The translations under genes were made by a program, and so were the position numbers. The notes under the pieces were generated by a model that saw only the letters and a list, made by a program, of their open reading frames with translations, was not told the origin of the DNA and made no database searches. From assembly GCF_014204495.1 (NCBI RefSeq), contig NZ_JACHLN010000002.1, positions 310,001-374,000 of the forward strand: DNA of 64,000 nucleotides. The letters run 5' to 3'. This DNA is from Sphingomonas kyeonggiensis (GTDB lineage: Bacteria > Pseudomonadota > Alphaproteobacteria > Sphingomonadales > Sphingomonadaceae). Positions 1-7,651 of the stretch are shown one piece after another. The stretch's first letter is position 1. Each line of letters begins with the position of its first letter.

Positions 1-1
1 G

Positions 2-103
2 CTGCGCGAGCGTCTCGAAAAGGCGATCCGCGCGCGCACCGAGAAGGTCGCCGAGGGACTTATGGCGGGTCCCGACGCCGATGACGGTGACGACGACCTA
101 TAA
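2..103 (+). CDS. C-terminal end of an unidentified protein (partial)
   Basis: The reading frame is open from the left edge to a TAA at 101-103 and encodes the last 33 residues of a protein. The visible tail is a charged helix-like stretch (LRERLEKAIRARTEKVAEG) followed by an acidic Asp/Gly-rich end (DADDGDDDL). A strong hairpin terminator lies 65 bases downstream, which supports this being a genuine gene end. The family cannot be recognised from this fragment. The real protein starts outside the window. Confidence 0.6.
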   Translation: MRERLEKAIRARTEKVAEGLMAGPDADDGDDDL

Positions 104-167
104 TGGAATATCAGGCCGCGCCCGCGTGCGACGCGTGTGGCAGCGGTCACGGGCTCAGCCCCATCGG

Positions 168-200
168 AAGACCCGGCGCGTTGCCCCGCGCCGGGTCTTT
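168..200 (+). terminator. Rho-independent terminator after the partial first gene
   Basis: A perfect 13-bp stem (AAGACCCGGCGCG at 168-180 pairing with 187-199), a 6-base loop and a short T run directly after it. It sits between the partial gene and the RNase II-like gene, so it most likely ends the first transcript. Confidence 0.8.
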
Positions 201-298
201 CGCGTTTGCGGGGAGGGCGGTTCGAATCCTTCCCCTGTCGCGCCGAGCGGCGAATTTTGAGAACTGTGCACCGGCGCTGGGCACGCTAAGATGCGGGC

Positions 299-1693
299 AT
301 GAAGGCCGTTCTCGATCCCGATTGCGTGCTGGCCCATGGCCTTGCCGCGATTCGCAGCCAGTATCAGGTGCCGCCTGCCTTTCCGCAGCCGGTACTGGAA
401 GCCGCCGAAATCGCCGCCAGGCGGATACCAGGCGAGCATGTCGACCGCACCGATATCCCTTTCGTCACCCTGGACCCCGCCAGCGCCACCGACCTCGACC
501 AGGCACTGGCGATCGAGGCCAGCGGCAATGACCTGCTGCTCCGCTACGCCATCGCCGACGTGGCATGGTTCGTCACCGACGGCGATCCGATCGACGCCGA
601 GGCCTGGCGCCGGGGCACGACGCTCTACCTGCCGGACGGCAAGGCCAGCCTCTATCCGCCGATACTGAGCGAGGGCGCCGCCAGCCTGCTTCCCGATGGT
701 CCCCGTCCCGCCGTGATCTTCACCGTCCGCGTCGCTCCCGATGGCGCGGTGAAGCTCGAGGAAGCGGAGCGCGCGCTGGTCCGCAGCCGCGCCAAGCTCG
801 CCTATGAAACGGTGGTTGACAGCGAGCTGCCGCCCCAGTTCGCCGAACTGGCACGCCGTATCGCGCTGGCCGAAGCCGCGCGCGGCGCGTCGCGGGTCGA
901 TCCGCCCGAGCAGGAAGTCGCCCGCCGCGCCGATGGCGGCTATGCGCTGGCCTTCCGTGCCCGGCATCCGTCCGAGGACCAGAATGCTGCCCTGTCCCTT
1001 GCGGCGAACCTTGCCATAGCAGAGGTGCTGCAGGCCCATCACACGGGCCTGTTCCGGGTAATGGCCGAGCCTGATGCCGCGGCGGTCGCCAGGCTGCGCA
1101 ACAGCGCCCGGGCGTTCGGCATCGCATGGCCCGAGGCTCTGCCGCTCGAGCGCTTCCGCGACGGCCTGGATGCGGCCGATCCACATCAGGCGGCGCTGAT
1201 GCTCGCGATCCGCCGGGCAGGGCAGGGCGCGAGCTACGCGCCATGGAGCGCCGATGCGGCGCCCTGGCATGCCGCGGTCGCCGCGCCCTATGTCCATGCC
1301 ACCGCGCCGCTTCGCCGGCTCGCCGATCGCTATGTGATCCGTGCCACGCTCGCGGTGATGAACGGCCGGCCGGTGCCGGATGCCGTCAGCGACGCCTTTG
1401 CCCGCCTGCCCAAGGTTATGGGCCGGGCAGATGCCCTGAGCGGCCAGATCGACCGCGCGGTGATCGACCTCGCCGAAGCCGTGATCCTCGATGGCCGCGA
1501 AGGGGAGACCTTCGCCGCCGTCGTCACCGATGTCGACATGCGCGGCGCGCGGATGCAGCTCTCTGACCTGCCGGTGGTCACCCGGATCGATGCTCCCGGC
1601 GCGGCGCCCGGCACCGCGTTGCAGGTGAAGCTGGTCGATGCCGACCCGGCGAAGCGCGCGCTCCAGTTCGAAGCAGTCGGGGATGGGGCATGA
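299..1693 (+). CDS. Short RNB-domain (RNase II family) ribonuclease
   Basis: A 464-residue protein with an RNB exoribonuclease core and a short C-terminal beta-rich tail. The family signature is at residues 50-70 (RTDIPFVTLDP, then ATDLDQAL). Three of the four metal-binding aspartates of RNase II are present (Asp59, Asp65, Asp67). The fourth position is Gln68 where E. coli RNase II has Asp210. The LDQA form is seen in the short RNB subfamily, so it may be a subfamily trait and not a defect. No N-terminal cold-shock domains are visible, unlike RNase II or RNase R. The protein probably degrades RNA 3' to 5' in the cytoplasm. Its stop overlaps the next start (ATGA), which suggests co-translation with the DUF1801 gene. 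The ATG at 299 lies just before the conserved region. Substrate preference cannot be read from the sequence. Confidence 0.85.
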   Translation: MKAVLDPDCVLAHGLAAIRSQYQVPPAFPQPVLEAAEIAARRIPGEHVDRTDIPFVTLDPASATDLDQALAIEASGNDLLLRYAIADVAWFVTDGDPIDAEAWRRGTTLYLPDGKASLYPPILSEGAASLLPDGPRPAVIFTVRVAPDGAVKLEEAERALVRSRAKLAYETVVDSELPPQFAELARRIALAEAARGASRVDPPEQEVARRADGGYALAFRARHPSEDQNAALSLAANLAIAEVLQAHHTGLFRVMAEPDAAAVARLRNSARAFGIAWPEALPLERFRDGLDAADPHQAALMLAIRRAGQGASYAPWSADAAPWHAAVAAPYVHATAPLRRLADRYVIRATLAVMNGRPVPDAVSDAFARLPKVMGRADALSGQIDRAVIDLAEAVILDGREGETFAAVVTDVDMRGARMQLSDLPVVTRIDAPGAAPGTALQVKLVDADPAKRALQFEAVGDGA

Positions 1694-2172
1694 CGCCCGC
1701 CGACCCTGGGGATTCGGCCGCGACCGCGGCCCAGGTCGAGATCTTCATCGACCGCTTCGCGTCAGAGATTGCCGACCGTGTTCGCGTCGCCCGGACGGTG
1801 TTGCGGAGCCGGCTGCCCGGCGCCACCGAGTTGGTCTACGACAATTACAACGCGCTGGCGATCGGCTACGGCCCCGGAGAGAAGACGTCAGAGGCCGTGT
1901 TCAGCCTCGCCATCTATCCCCGCAACGTCCTGCTCTATTTCCTCCCAGGTGTCGGCCTGCCCGATCCGGAAGGGTTGCTGCAGGGCGAAGGCAAGGTGGG
2001 GCGCTATGTTTGCCTCAAGGATGTGGCGCTGCTCGACGAACCGGCGATCATCGCGCTGATCGACGCCGCGCTCGATCGCGCGAAGCGCCCTTTGCCGCCC
2101 GAGGGTGGGCGGACCATCGTCAAGTCGATCTCGGCCCGGCAACGCCCGCGCCGTCCAGGGGAAGCTGCATGA
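1690..2172 (+). CDS. DUF1801-type small protein
   Basis: A 160-residue soluble protein. Residues 10-125 show the DUF1801 (YdhG-like) pattern: a helical start followed by VYDNYNALAIGYGP, a beta-rich middle (VFSLAIYPRNVLLYFLPG) and a helical end (EPAIIALIDAAL). The biochemical role of the family is not settled. It starts inside the stop of the RNB gene (ATGA overlap) and ends inside the start of the glutathione-transferase gene (again ATGA), so the three form a tightly coupled operon. The last 25 residues are basic and Pro/Arg-rich and probably disordered. Confidence 0.75.
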   Translation: MTPADPGDSAATAAQVEIFIDRFASEIADRVRVARTVLRSRLPGATELVYDNYNALAIGYGPGEKTSEAVFSLAIYPRNVLLYFLPGVGLPDPEGLLQGEGKVGRYVCLKDVALLDEPAIIALIDAALDRAKRPLPPEGGRTIVKSISARQRPRRPGEAA

Positions 2173-2795
2173 CCGTAATCGTCCACCATCTCGAGAATTC
2201 CCGTTCGCAGCGCGTGCTCTGGCTGCTCGAGGAACTCGGCCTTCCCTATGAGGTGCGGCGCTACGAGCGGAACAAGGCGACGATGCTGGCGCCGCCCGAG
2301 CTCCGGCACGTTCACCCGCTCGGCAAGTCGCCGGTGATCGAGCATGGCGGCCAGGCGATTGCGGAGACCGGGGCGATTGTCGAATATCTGGTCGCGCTGG
2401 GCGACGGGAAACTGGGCGCGCCGGGACACCGCGAGGACGCGCTGCGCTGGCGGCATTTCCTGCACTATGCCGAGGGCTCGCTGATGCCGCCCCTCTTTAC
2501 CAAGCTGGTGCTGAGCCGCGTGCCCTTGTTCGGCAAGATGGCGCAGAAGAAGTTCCAGCCGATGATCGACGTCCATCTCGACTATGTCGAGCGCGAGCTG
2601 GCCGCGCGGCCCTGGTTCGCCGGGGCCGAATTCACCGCTGCGGACGTGATGATGAGCTTCCCGCTGGAAGCCGCGGTCAGCCGTGCCAATGCGACGGAGG
2701 GCCGCCCGCACATCGCCGGCTGGATCGCGAAGATCCATGCCCGCCCGGCCTATCGGGCTGCGCTCGCTGCCGGCGGACCCTATGCCTATGCGTGA
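2169..2795 (+). CDS. Glutathione S-transferase family protein
   Basis: A 208-residue cytosolic GST-fold protein. The N-terminal thioredoxin-like half (about 1-80) carries NSRSQRVLWLLEELGLPYE with Ser11 as the probable glutathione-activating residue, then HPLGKSPVIE and the Glu-Thr pair in AIAETGAIVEYL that normally contacts the glutathione gamma-glutamyl group. The C-terminal half is all-helical and contains FAGAEFTAADVMMSFPLE, the usual N-capping/hydrophobic staple region. It would conjugate or reduce electrophiles with glutathione. The substrate is unknown. The start overlaps the upstream stop (ATGA), and the end overlaps the probable start of the next gene by 8 bases. Confidence 0.9.
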   Translation: MTVIVHHLENSRSQRVLWLLEELGLPYEVRRYERNKATMLAPPELRHVHPLGKSPVIEHGGQAIAETGAIVEYLVALGDGKLGAPGHREDALRWRHFLHYAEGSLMPPLFTKLVLSRVPLFGKMAQKKFQPMIDVHLDYVERELAARPWFAGAEFTAADVMMSFPLEAAVSRANATEGRPHIAGWIAKIHARPAYRAALAAGGPYAYA

Positions 2796-3297
2796 AGCAG
2801 CGCCGTGCATCTGCGCGACGCTGGATGACATGGCAGTGGTCCATATAGGTGGCGATGGGCATGACGAGCGTGTCTTCGCTACCATCGATGTCGTTCGCTG
2901 GCATGGCGACCTGCTGTGGTGGCCCAAGCTTTCGCGATGCACGGCTTGTGGGCAGGACTGGATGATCGCCCAGGAAGAACGGATCTATGACGATCACTAC
3001 CTCAAGCGGCTGACTCCGGATGAGGCAGGCGCGATCATGGCAAGGGACCTCTGGCCAGACGACTTCCTGTGCTACGAGGCCGTGCTCCGCTTCGGGCAAA
3101 GGAACAGCAGGGCGTTCCGCTTCCTCGATCCCCGCTCCGGTCTTCTGCCGATAATCGAAGACCTGCGAAAGGAACGGCCCGGCATCAGCGAAGCGGAAAT
3201 CGGCGAATTGATCGGCATTTCCGAGAAACAGGTCGTCAGGCTGATGGGCCCGGAAGGCTGGTTTGAACGCATCGGGCGAAAGTTGCTGGCGCTATAG
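2788..3297 (+). CDS. Hypothetical protein with paired-cysteine motif
   Basis: About 169 residues if the ATG at 2788 is used. That start overlaps the GST stop and fits the compact operon; ATGs at 2782 and 2830 are alternatives. Near the N-terminus are CIC and, about 45 residues later, SRCTACGQDW, which together could bind a zinc ion. The middle is Trp-, Asp- and Tyr-rich. The C-terminal 45 residues (ERPGISEAEIGELIGISEKQVVRLM) read like a small helix-turn-helix. I do not recognise the family. The layout (metal-binding-like head, helical tail) does not settle whether it binds nucleic acid or protein. It converges on the minus-strand trhO gene with a 10-base gap. Confidence 0.6.
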   Translation: MREAAPCICATLDDMAVVHIGGDGHDERVFATIDVVRWHGDLLWWPKLSRCTACGQDWMIAQEERIYDDHYLKRLTPDEAGAIMARDLWPDDFLCYEAVLRFGQRNSRAFRFLDPRSGLLPIIEDLRKERPGISEAEIGELIGISEKQVVRLMGPEGWFERIGRKLLAL

Positions 3298-3307
3298 GTC
3301 GGAACCT

Positions 3308-4168
3308 CTACGCGTGATCCCGGAACGCGAGGTCGTCGCACGCCGGGCAGGGCGCGTCCTCGCCGGCGATGAGGCCCTGGCAGCGCGGGCAGAGGCTGCG
3401 GTTGCGCGGCTGGAGGGCATGGTCGACGGTGACGCGCTGGTCGAACACGAAGCACTCGCCCTGCCAGCGGCTCTGCTCGGGCGGGACCTGCTCGAGATAT
3501 GCGAGAATGCCGCCCTTGAGGTGATAGACCTCGTCGATGCCCTCCGCCTTGAGGAAGGCGGTCGACTTCTCGCAGCGTATGCCGCCGGTGCAGAACATCG
3601 CGACGCGCGGCATCGGGCCATCGGCCTCGCGCGCGGCGCGGAACTTGCGGAACCACTCGGGGAACTCGCGGAAGCTGCGCGTATGCGGATCGATCGCGCC
3701 GTCGAACGTTCCCAGCGCGACTTCATAGGCGTTGCGCGTGTCGATCACGATCGTGTCCGGCGCGTCGATCAGCGCATTCCAGTCCTGCGGCGCGACATAA
3801 TGGCCGACATCGGTGAGCGGATCGATGTCCGGCTCGCCCATCGTCACGATCTCGCGCTTGAGCCGGACCTTCATCCGGTCGAACGGCATCGCGGCAGCGC
3901 GCGAATATTTCACGTCGAGCCCAGCGCAGCCGGGCAGGGCGCGGACATGGTCGAGCAGTTGCGCGATCGCGGCGTCGCTGCCGGCAATCGTGCCGTTCAG
4001 CCCTTCCTTGGCGAGCAGCAGCGTGCCCTTGATGCCCAGCCCCTCGCACAAGGCGAGGAGCGGGGCCTTCAGGCTCTCGACATCGGGAAAGCGCGTGAAC
4101 TGGTAGAGTGCGGCGACGCGGACGGGCAGGTCCGCGCCGGGCACTGCCGCGGGATCAGGACTGGCCAT
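3308..4168 (-). CDS. trhO: tRNA uridine(34) hydroxylase (rhodanese-domain)
   Basis: A 286-residue protein of the YceA/TrhO family, which makes 5-hydroxyuridine at the wobble position of certain tRNAs using prephenate-linked or oxygen-dependent chemistry. The N-terminal ferredoxin-like part (about 15-110) includes [11 protein letters not shown] and [17 protein letters not shown]. The rhodanese domain (about 125-225) has the active-site loop [10 protein letters not shown] with catalytic Cys193. The C-terminus carries a CPRC...CPAC pair typical of this family. The start at 4168 was chosen over an upstream in-frame ATG because homology begins only after it. It overlaps the end of the upstream symporter gene by 14 bases, so the two are probably co-transcribed. 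Confidence 0.9.
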   Translation of the reverse strand: MASPDPAAVPGADLPVRVAALYQFTRFPDVESLKAPLLALCEGLGIKGTLLLAKEGLNGTIAGSDAAIAQLLDHVRALPGCAGLDVKYSRAAAMPFDRMKVRLKREIVTMGEPDIDPLTDVGHYVAPQDWNALIDAPDTIVIDTRNAYEVALGTFDGAIDPHTRSFREFPEWFRKFRAAREADGPMPRVAMFCTGGIRCEKSTAFLKAEGIDEVYHLKGGILAYLEQVPPEQSRWQGECFVFDQRVTVDHALQPRNRSLCPRCQGLIAGEDAPCPACDDLAFRDHA

Positions 4169-5474
4169 AATCCTCGAAGCTGTCGGTCTTGGTGGTGGTG
4201 CCGTGCATCGGCAGGACCGCCGGCTCGGGATCGCCCGGCGCGTCGAGCTTGCCTTCCCAGCGCGCGACGACGACGCTGGCGACGGCATTGCCGATCACGT
4301 TGGTCGCGGTGCGGCCCATGTCGAGGAAATGGTCGACGGCGAGGATCAGCAGGATGCCAGCCTCGGGGATGTTGAAGTGGCTGAGCGTGCCGGTGATGAC
4401 GACCAGGCTGGCGCGCGGCACGCCGGCGATGCCCTTGCTGGTGACCATCAGGATCAGCAGCATCTGGATCATCGTCATCCAGTCGAGATGGATGCCGTAC
4501 GCCTGGGCGATGAAGATCGACGCGAACGTCATGTACATCATCGAGCCGTCGAGATTGAACGAATAGCCGAGCGGCAGCACGAAGCTGGCGATGCGCGGCG
4601 GCACGCCGAACCGGTCGAGCGCGTCGAGCGTGCGCGGATAGGCGGCTTCGGACGAAGCGGTCGAGAAGCCGAGCAGGATCGGATCGCGCAGGTAGCGCAG
4701 CAGCGTGCCGGTGCGCGGGCCGACGATCAGGAAGCAGGCGCCGAGCAGGACCGCCCAGAGCGCGAACAGGCCGAGGTAGAAGCTGCCCATGAAGAAGGCG
4801 AGGTCGCCGACCACGCCGATGCCCTTGGTCGCGAGCGCCTTGGCCACCGCGCAGAACACGGCGACGGGAGCGAACAGCATGACATAGCCGGTGACGGTGA
4901 GCATCACCTGGACCAGCGCCTCGAGCCCCTTCACCAGGGGCTCGCCCTTTTCGCCGATCGCGGCGAGGCCGACGCCGAAGAACAGCGAGAAGATCACGAG
5001 CTGGAGGATGTCGTTGCTCGCCATCGCATCGATCCCGCTGGTGGGGATGATGTGGATGAAGAACTTGGCGACATCGAAGCTCGAGCGATCGACGCCGCTC
5101 GAAGCCGAGGCCGCCGGGATCGGCAGGTTGAGGCCGACGCCGGGCTGGAGCAGGTTGACGAAGATCAGGCCAAGGGTGAGCGAGACGAGGCTGGCGCAGA
5201 CGAACCAGAAGAATGCCTTCAGGCCGACGCGGCCAATGGCGCCGCCGCCGCCCATATGCGCGATGCCCACCACCAGGGTGGAAACCACCAGCGGCGCGAT
5301 GATCATCTTGATGAGGTGGAGGAACATCTGGGTCGGGATGTCGAGCCCGTACGCCCAGTTCTCGATCGCCTTCGCCCCTTCCGGCGTGCCCGAGAGCGAG
5401 ACGTTGAGCACATAGCCCAATATGCCGCCGAGCAGCAGTGCTGCCAGAATGAACCAGGTAAGTCGCTTGCCCAA
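4155..5474 (-). CDS. Dicarboxylate/amino-acid:cation symporter (DAACS family)
   Basis: A 439-residue inner-membrane carrier of the GltP/DctA fold that imports C4-dicarboxylates or acidic amino acids with H+ or Na+. The membrane segments begin at about residue 5. Diagnostic elements are the serine-rich re-entrant hairpin [14 protein letters not shown], the transmembrane-7 motif [12 protein letters not shown] (NMDGT in most homologues) and the second hairpin [15 protein letters not shown], followed by the substrate-binding helix DRTATNV-like [13 protein letters not shown]. The length is normal. It is upstream of and overlaps trhO. Which acid it carries cannot be determined here. Confidence 0.9.
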   Translation of the reverse strand: MGKRLTWFILAALLLGGILGYVLNVSLSGTPEGAKAIENWAYGLDIPTQMFLHLIKMIIAPLVVSTLVVGIAHMGGGGAIGRVGLKAFFWFVCASLVSLTLGLIFVNLLQPGVGLNLPIPAASASSGVDRSSFDVAKFFIHIIPTSGIDAMASNDILQLVIFSLFFGVGLAAIGEKGEPLVKGLEALVQVMLTVTGYVMLFAPVAVFCAVAKALATKGIGVVGDLAFFMGSFYLGLFALWAVLLGACFLIVGPRTGTLLRYLRDPILLGFSTASSEAAYPRTLDALDRFGVPPRIASFVLPLGYSFNLDGSMMYMTFASIFIAQAYGIHLDWMTMIQMLLILMVTSKGIAGVPRASLVVITGTLSHFNIPEAGILLILAVDHFLDMGRTATNVIGNAVASVVVARWEGKLDAPGDPEPAVLPMHGTTTKTDSFEDYGQS

Positions 5475-5636
5475 AACAGGGTCCCCCTAAAATCCTTTGG
5501 CGCAGGCAAAGGGGATTGCGGGCCCCGGGTCAAGCCCTGCGCGGCCAGCCGATGCGCGCTGCCCTATGCACAGGGGGTATTGCAGCGACTGGGAAAGCGG
5601 CCGTATCGCATGCGCCGTCCTGTCCGGAGAATGCCG

Positions 5637-6884
5637 ATGCGCCTCGACCGCCGTACCCTTGTCCGCGCTGCCGCTGCCGCGCCTTTGCTCGCCCTGCCGG
5701 GCGTGCTGCGCGCCGCCGAGCCGGACCTTTCGGCGCTGCAGGACATCACCACGGGCGCGGTGCCGATCGGCAATGAAGAGCGCGCCGCGCGGCTTGCCCG
5801 GGCGCAGAAGCTGATGCAGGCGAACGGCATCGGCGCGGTGCTGATCGAGGGTGGATCGTCGCTCGTCTATTTCACCGGGTTGCGCTGGGGGCGCAGCGAG
5901 CGGCTTACCGCGGTCGTGCTGCCGGCCGAGGGCGCGCCGTGCATCGTCACCCCATTCTTCGAGGAGGCACGCACCCGCGAGGGGCTGGCGATCCCGGCGG
6001 AAATCCGCGTTTGGAACGAGGATGAGAACCCGCTCAAGACCGTTGCCGGTTTCCTGAAGGACCGCAAGCTGGCGCATCTGCCGGTCGGAATCGAGGAAAC
6101 CGTTCGATATTTTGCAGTCGGGGGGCTGCAGAAGGAGGGATTCGAAGTCGTCTCCGCCAATCCCGTGGTTCGGGGCTGCCGGATGATCAAGACGGCCCCG
6201 GAAATCGCACTGATGCAGCTCGCGACCGACGTGACCATCGCCGCCTATCGCTGGGTCCAGCCGCGCGTCGAGAAGGGGATGAGCCAGCGCGACGTCTCGG
6301 CGCTGATGGACGCCGCCACCAAGAAGCTGGGCGGCAGCCCCGAGTTCAGCATGGTGCTGGTCGGCGAGGGCGCGGCCTATCCGCACGGCACCAAGACCCC
6401 GTCGCCGGTTGCCGATGGCCGAATCGTCCTGATGGACTGCGGGTGCACGGTGCAGGGCTACCAGTCCGACGTGTCGCGGACCTGGGTGCATGGCAGCGCC
6501 AATGCCGAGCAGCGCAAGGTCTGGGACCAGGTCGCCAAGGGCCAGCAGACCGCCTTTGCCGCCGCCAGGCTCGGCGCGACCGCGGGCAGCGTCGACGACG
6601 CGGTGCGCCGCTACTACGCCTCGCTCGGCTGGGGACCGGACTACAAGCTGCCGGGCCTGTCGCATCGCACCGGACACGGCATCGGCCTGGACGGGCACGA
6701 GCCGGTCAACCTGGTGCGCGGCGAGGCGACGAAGCTGGCGCCGGGCATGTGCTTCTCGAACGAGCCGGGCATCTACATCCCCGGCAGCTTCGGCGTGCGG
6801 CTGGAGGACTGTTTCCACATGACCGAGAGCGGGCCGAAATGGTTCAGCGAGCCGCCCCGCTCGATCGACGCGCCGATGGGCTGA
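5637..6884 (+). CDS. Tat-exported M24 (Xaa-Pro aminopeptidase-like) metallopeptidase
   Basis: A 415-residue protein starting at the ATG at 5637, which has GGAG seven bases upstream; the ATG at 5631 sits too close to it. The N-terminus has a twin-arginine motif (DRRTLVR) and a hydrophobic stretch ending PGVLRAAEPD, so it is probably exported folded by Tat. Residues 45-180 match the creatinase-N domain. The pita-bread catalytic domain has all five metal ligands: Asp267, Asp278 (MDCG, SDVSRT), His347 (HGIG), Glu376 (NEPG) and Glu390 (RLED). It would remove N-terminal residues before proline in the periplasm. The gene is divergent from the symporter and has no obvious operon partner. Confidence 0.88.
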   Translation: MRLDRRTLVRAAAAAPLLALPGVLRAAEPDLSALQDITTGAVPIGNEERAARLARAQKLMQANGIGAVLIEGGSSLVYFTGLRWGRSERLTAVVLPAEGAPCIVTPFFEEARTREGLAIPAEIRVWNEDENPLKTVAGFLKDRKLAHLPVGIEETVRYFAVGGLQKEGFEVVSANPVVRGCRMIKTAPEIALMQLATDVTIAAYRWVQPRVEKGMSQRDVSALMDAATKKLGGSPEFSMVLVGEGAAYPHGTKTPSPVADGRIVLMDCGCTVQGYQSDVSRTWVHGSANAEQRKVWDQVAKGQQTAFAAARLGATAGSVDDAVRRYYASLGWGPDYKLPGLSHRTGHGIGLDGHEPVNLVRGEATKLAPGMCFSNEPGIYIPGSFGVRLEDCFHMTESGPKWFSEPPRSIDAPMG

Positions 6885-7031
6885 GCTTCCCGCGCCGGCG
6901 AGAACCTGTTCTCCTTCCTACGGATCAAAGAGCGGCGGGAATGAAACCCGGCGGCGCGAGCGAAGCAGGTGAAATCCTACATTGCAATCCGGGCCGGTGC
7001 TGACAGGGTACCTGCAGCAGGGGACGGGACG

Positions 7032-7583
7032 ATGCGGGCGCTGGCGATAGTGATCTTCTTCCTGACCGCCTTTGGCGTGATGGGGGTGCTGAGCGAGCAT
7101 TTCCGGGGCGATGCCGGACTGCCCGCGCGGTTGATCGTCGACGCGCTGCTCTGCTTCATCGCGGTGCTGGTGCACGAGCTGGGCCATGCCGCCGCGGCGC
7201 ACCGGCTGGGCGCCGATATCCGTTCGATCGTGGTGCTGCCCTTCGAATACAGCATGCGGCAGCGCCGGCTGCGGCTGAAATGGCGGGCAGGAATGGGCGA
7301 CCTGGGCGGCTATGTGTCCTATGTGCTCGACCGGATCGATGCGCGCCGCAAGCACATGATGATCGCCGCCGCCGGGCCGATCGCGAACCTGCTGCTCGCG
7401 CTGCTGGCCGGCACCGGCGCGGCCCTGATCGGCAGCGCGACTCTGGCCGGCGCGCTGCTCGGCGCGCTCGCCTTACTCTCGGCGGGGATGGGAATCGCCA
7501 ATCTCGTGCCGTTCAAGGGCAGTGACGGCCATCATATCCTGCAAGGCCTGCGCGCCGGCGCCCGCAACAAATCGGTGAGATAG
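7032..7583 (+). CDS. M50-like membrane metallopeptidase (site-2 protease fold)
   Basis: A 183-residue integral membrane protein when the ATG at 7032 is used (a purine-rich GGGGACGGGA precedes it). It has a first hydrophobic helix at the N-terminus and then the zinc motif VLVHELGHAAAAHRLGA within a transmembrane segment. A further hydrophobic region (AAAGPIANLLLALLAG) and a DG-containing segment (FKGSDGHHILQGL) match the third metal-ligand region of site-2 proteases. It is shorter than RseP and lacks a PDZ domain. It probably cleaves a membrane protein or small substrate within the bilayer. The partner is unknown. Confidence 0.8.
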   Translation: MRALAIVIFFLTAFGVMGVLSEHFRGDAGLPARLIVDALLCFIAVLVHELGHAAAAHRLGADIRSIVVLPFEYSMRQRRLRLKWRAGMGDLGGYVSYVLDRIDARRKHMMIAAAGPIANLLLALLAGTGAALIGSATLAGALLGALALLSAGMGIANLVPFKGSDGHHILQGLRAGARNKSVR

Positions 7584-7608
7584 CGGACCTTTTACCCTGA
7601 TCGAAGTG

Positions 7609-7624
7609 TTTCGCTTGAGCGAAA
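7609..7624. promoter_or_regulatory. Palindrome upstream of alaS
   Basis: TTTCGCTTGAGCGAAA is a perfect 7-bp inverted repeat with a 2-base centre, 28 bases before the alaS start. The tiny spacer suits a protein-binding dyad better than an RNA hairpin. No regulator is known from the sequence. Confidence 0.3.
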
Positions 7625-7651
7625 GCCTGTCCGCAACTAAGTCGGCGGCTT

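Noticed and set aside
211..245. GGTTCGAATCC, a tRNA T-loop-like sequence followed by CCTGTCGCGCC
   Set aside because: The T-stem has a mismatch, no complementary acceptor or anticodon arm exists upstream, and a terminator hairpin occupies that space. It is at most a tRNA 3' remnant.
4203..5600. Plus-strand open frame running into the M24 peptidase gene
   Set aside because: It is antisense to the symporter and shares its frame by chance; the peptidase begins at its own ribosome-binding site and Tat signal.
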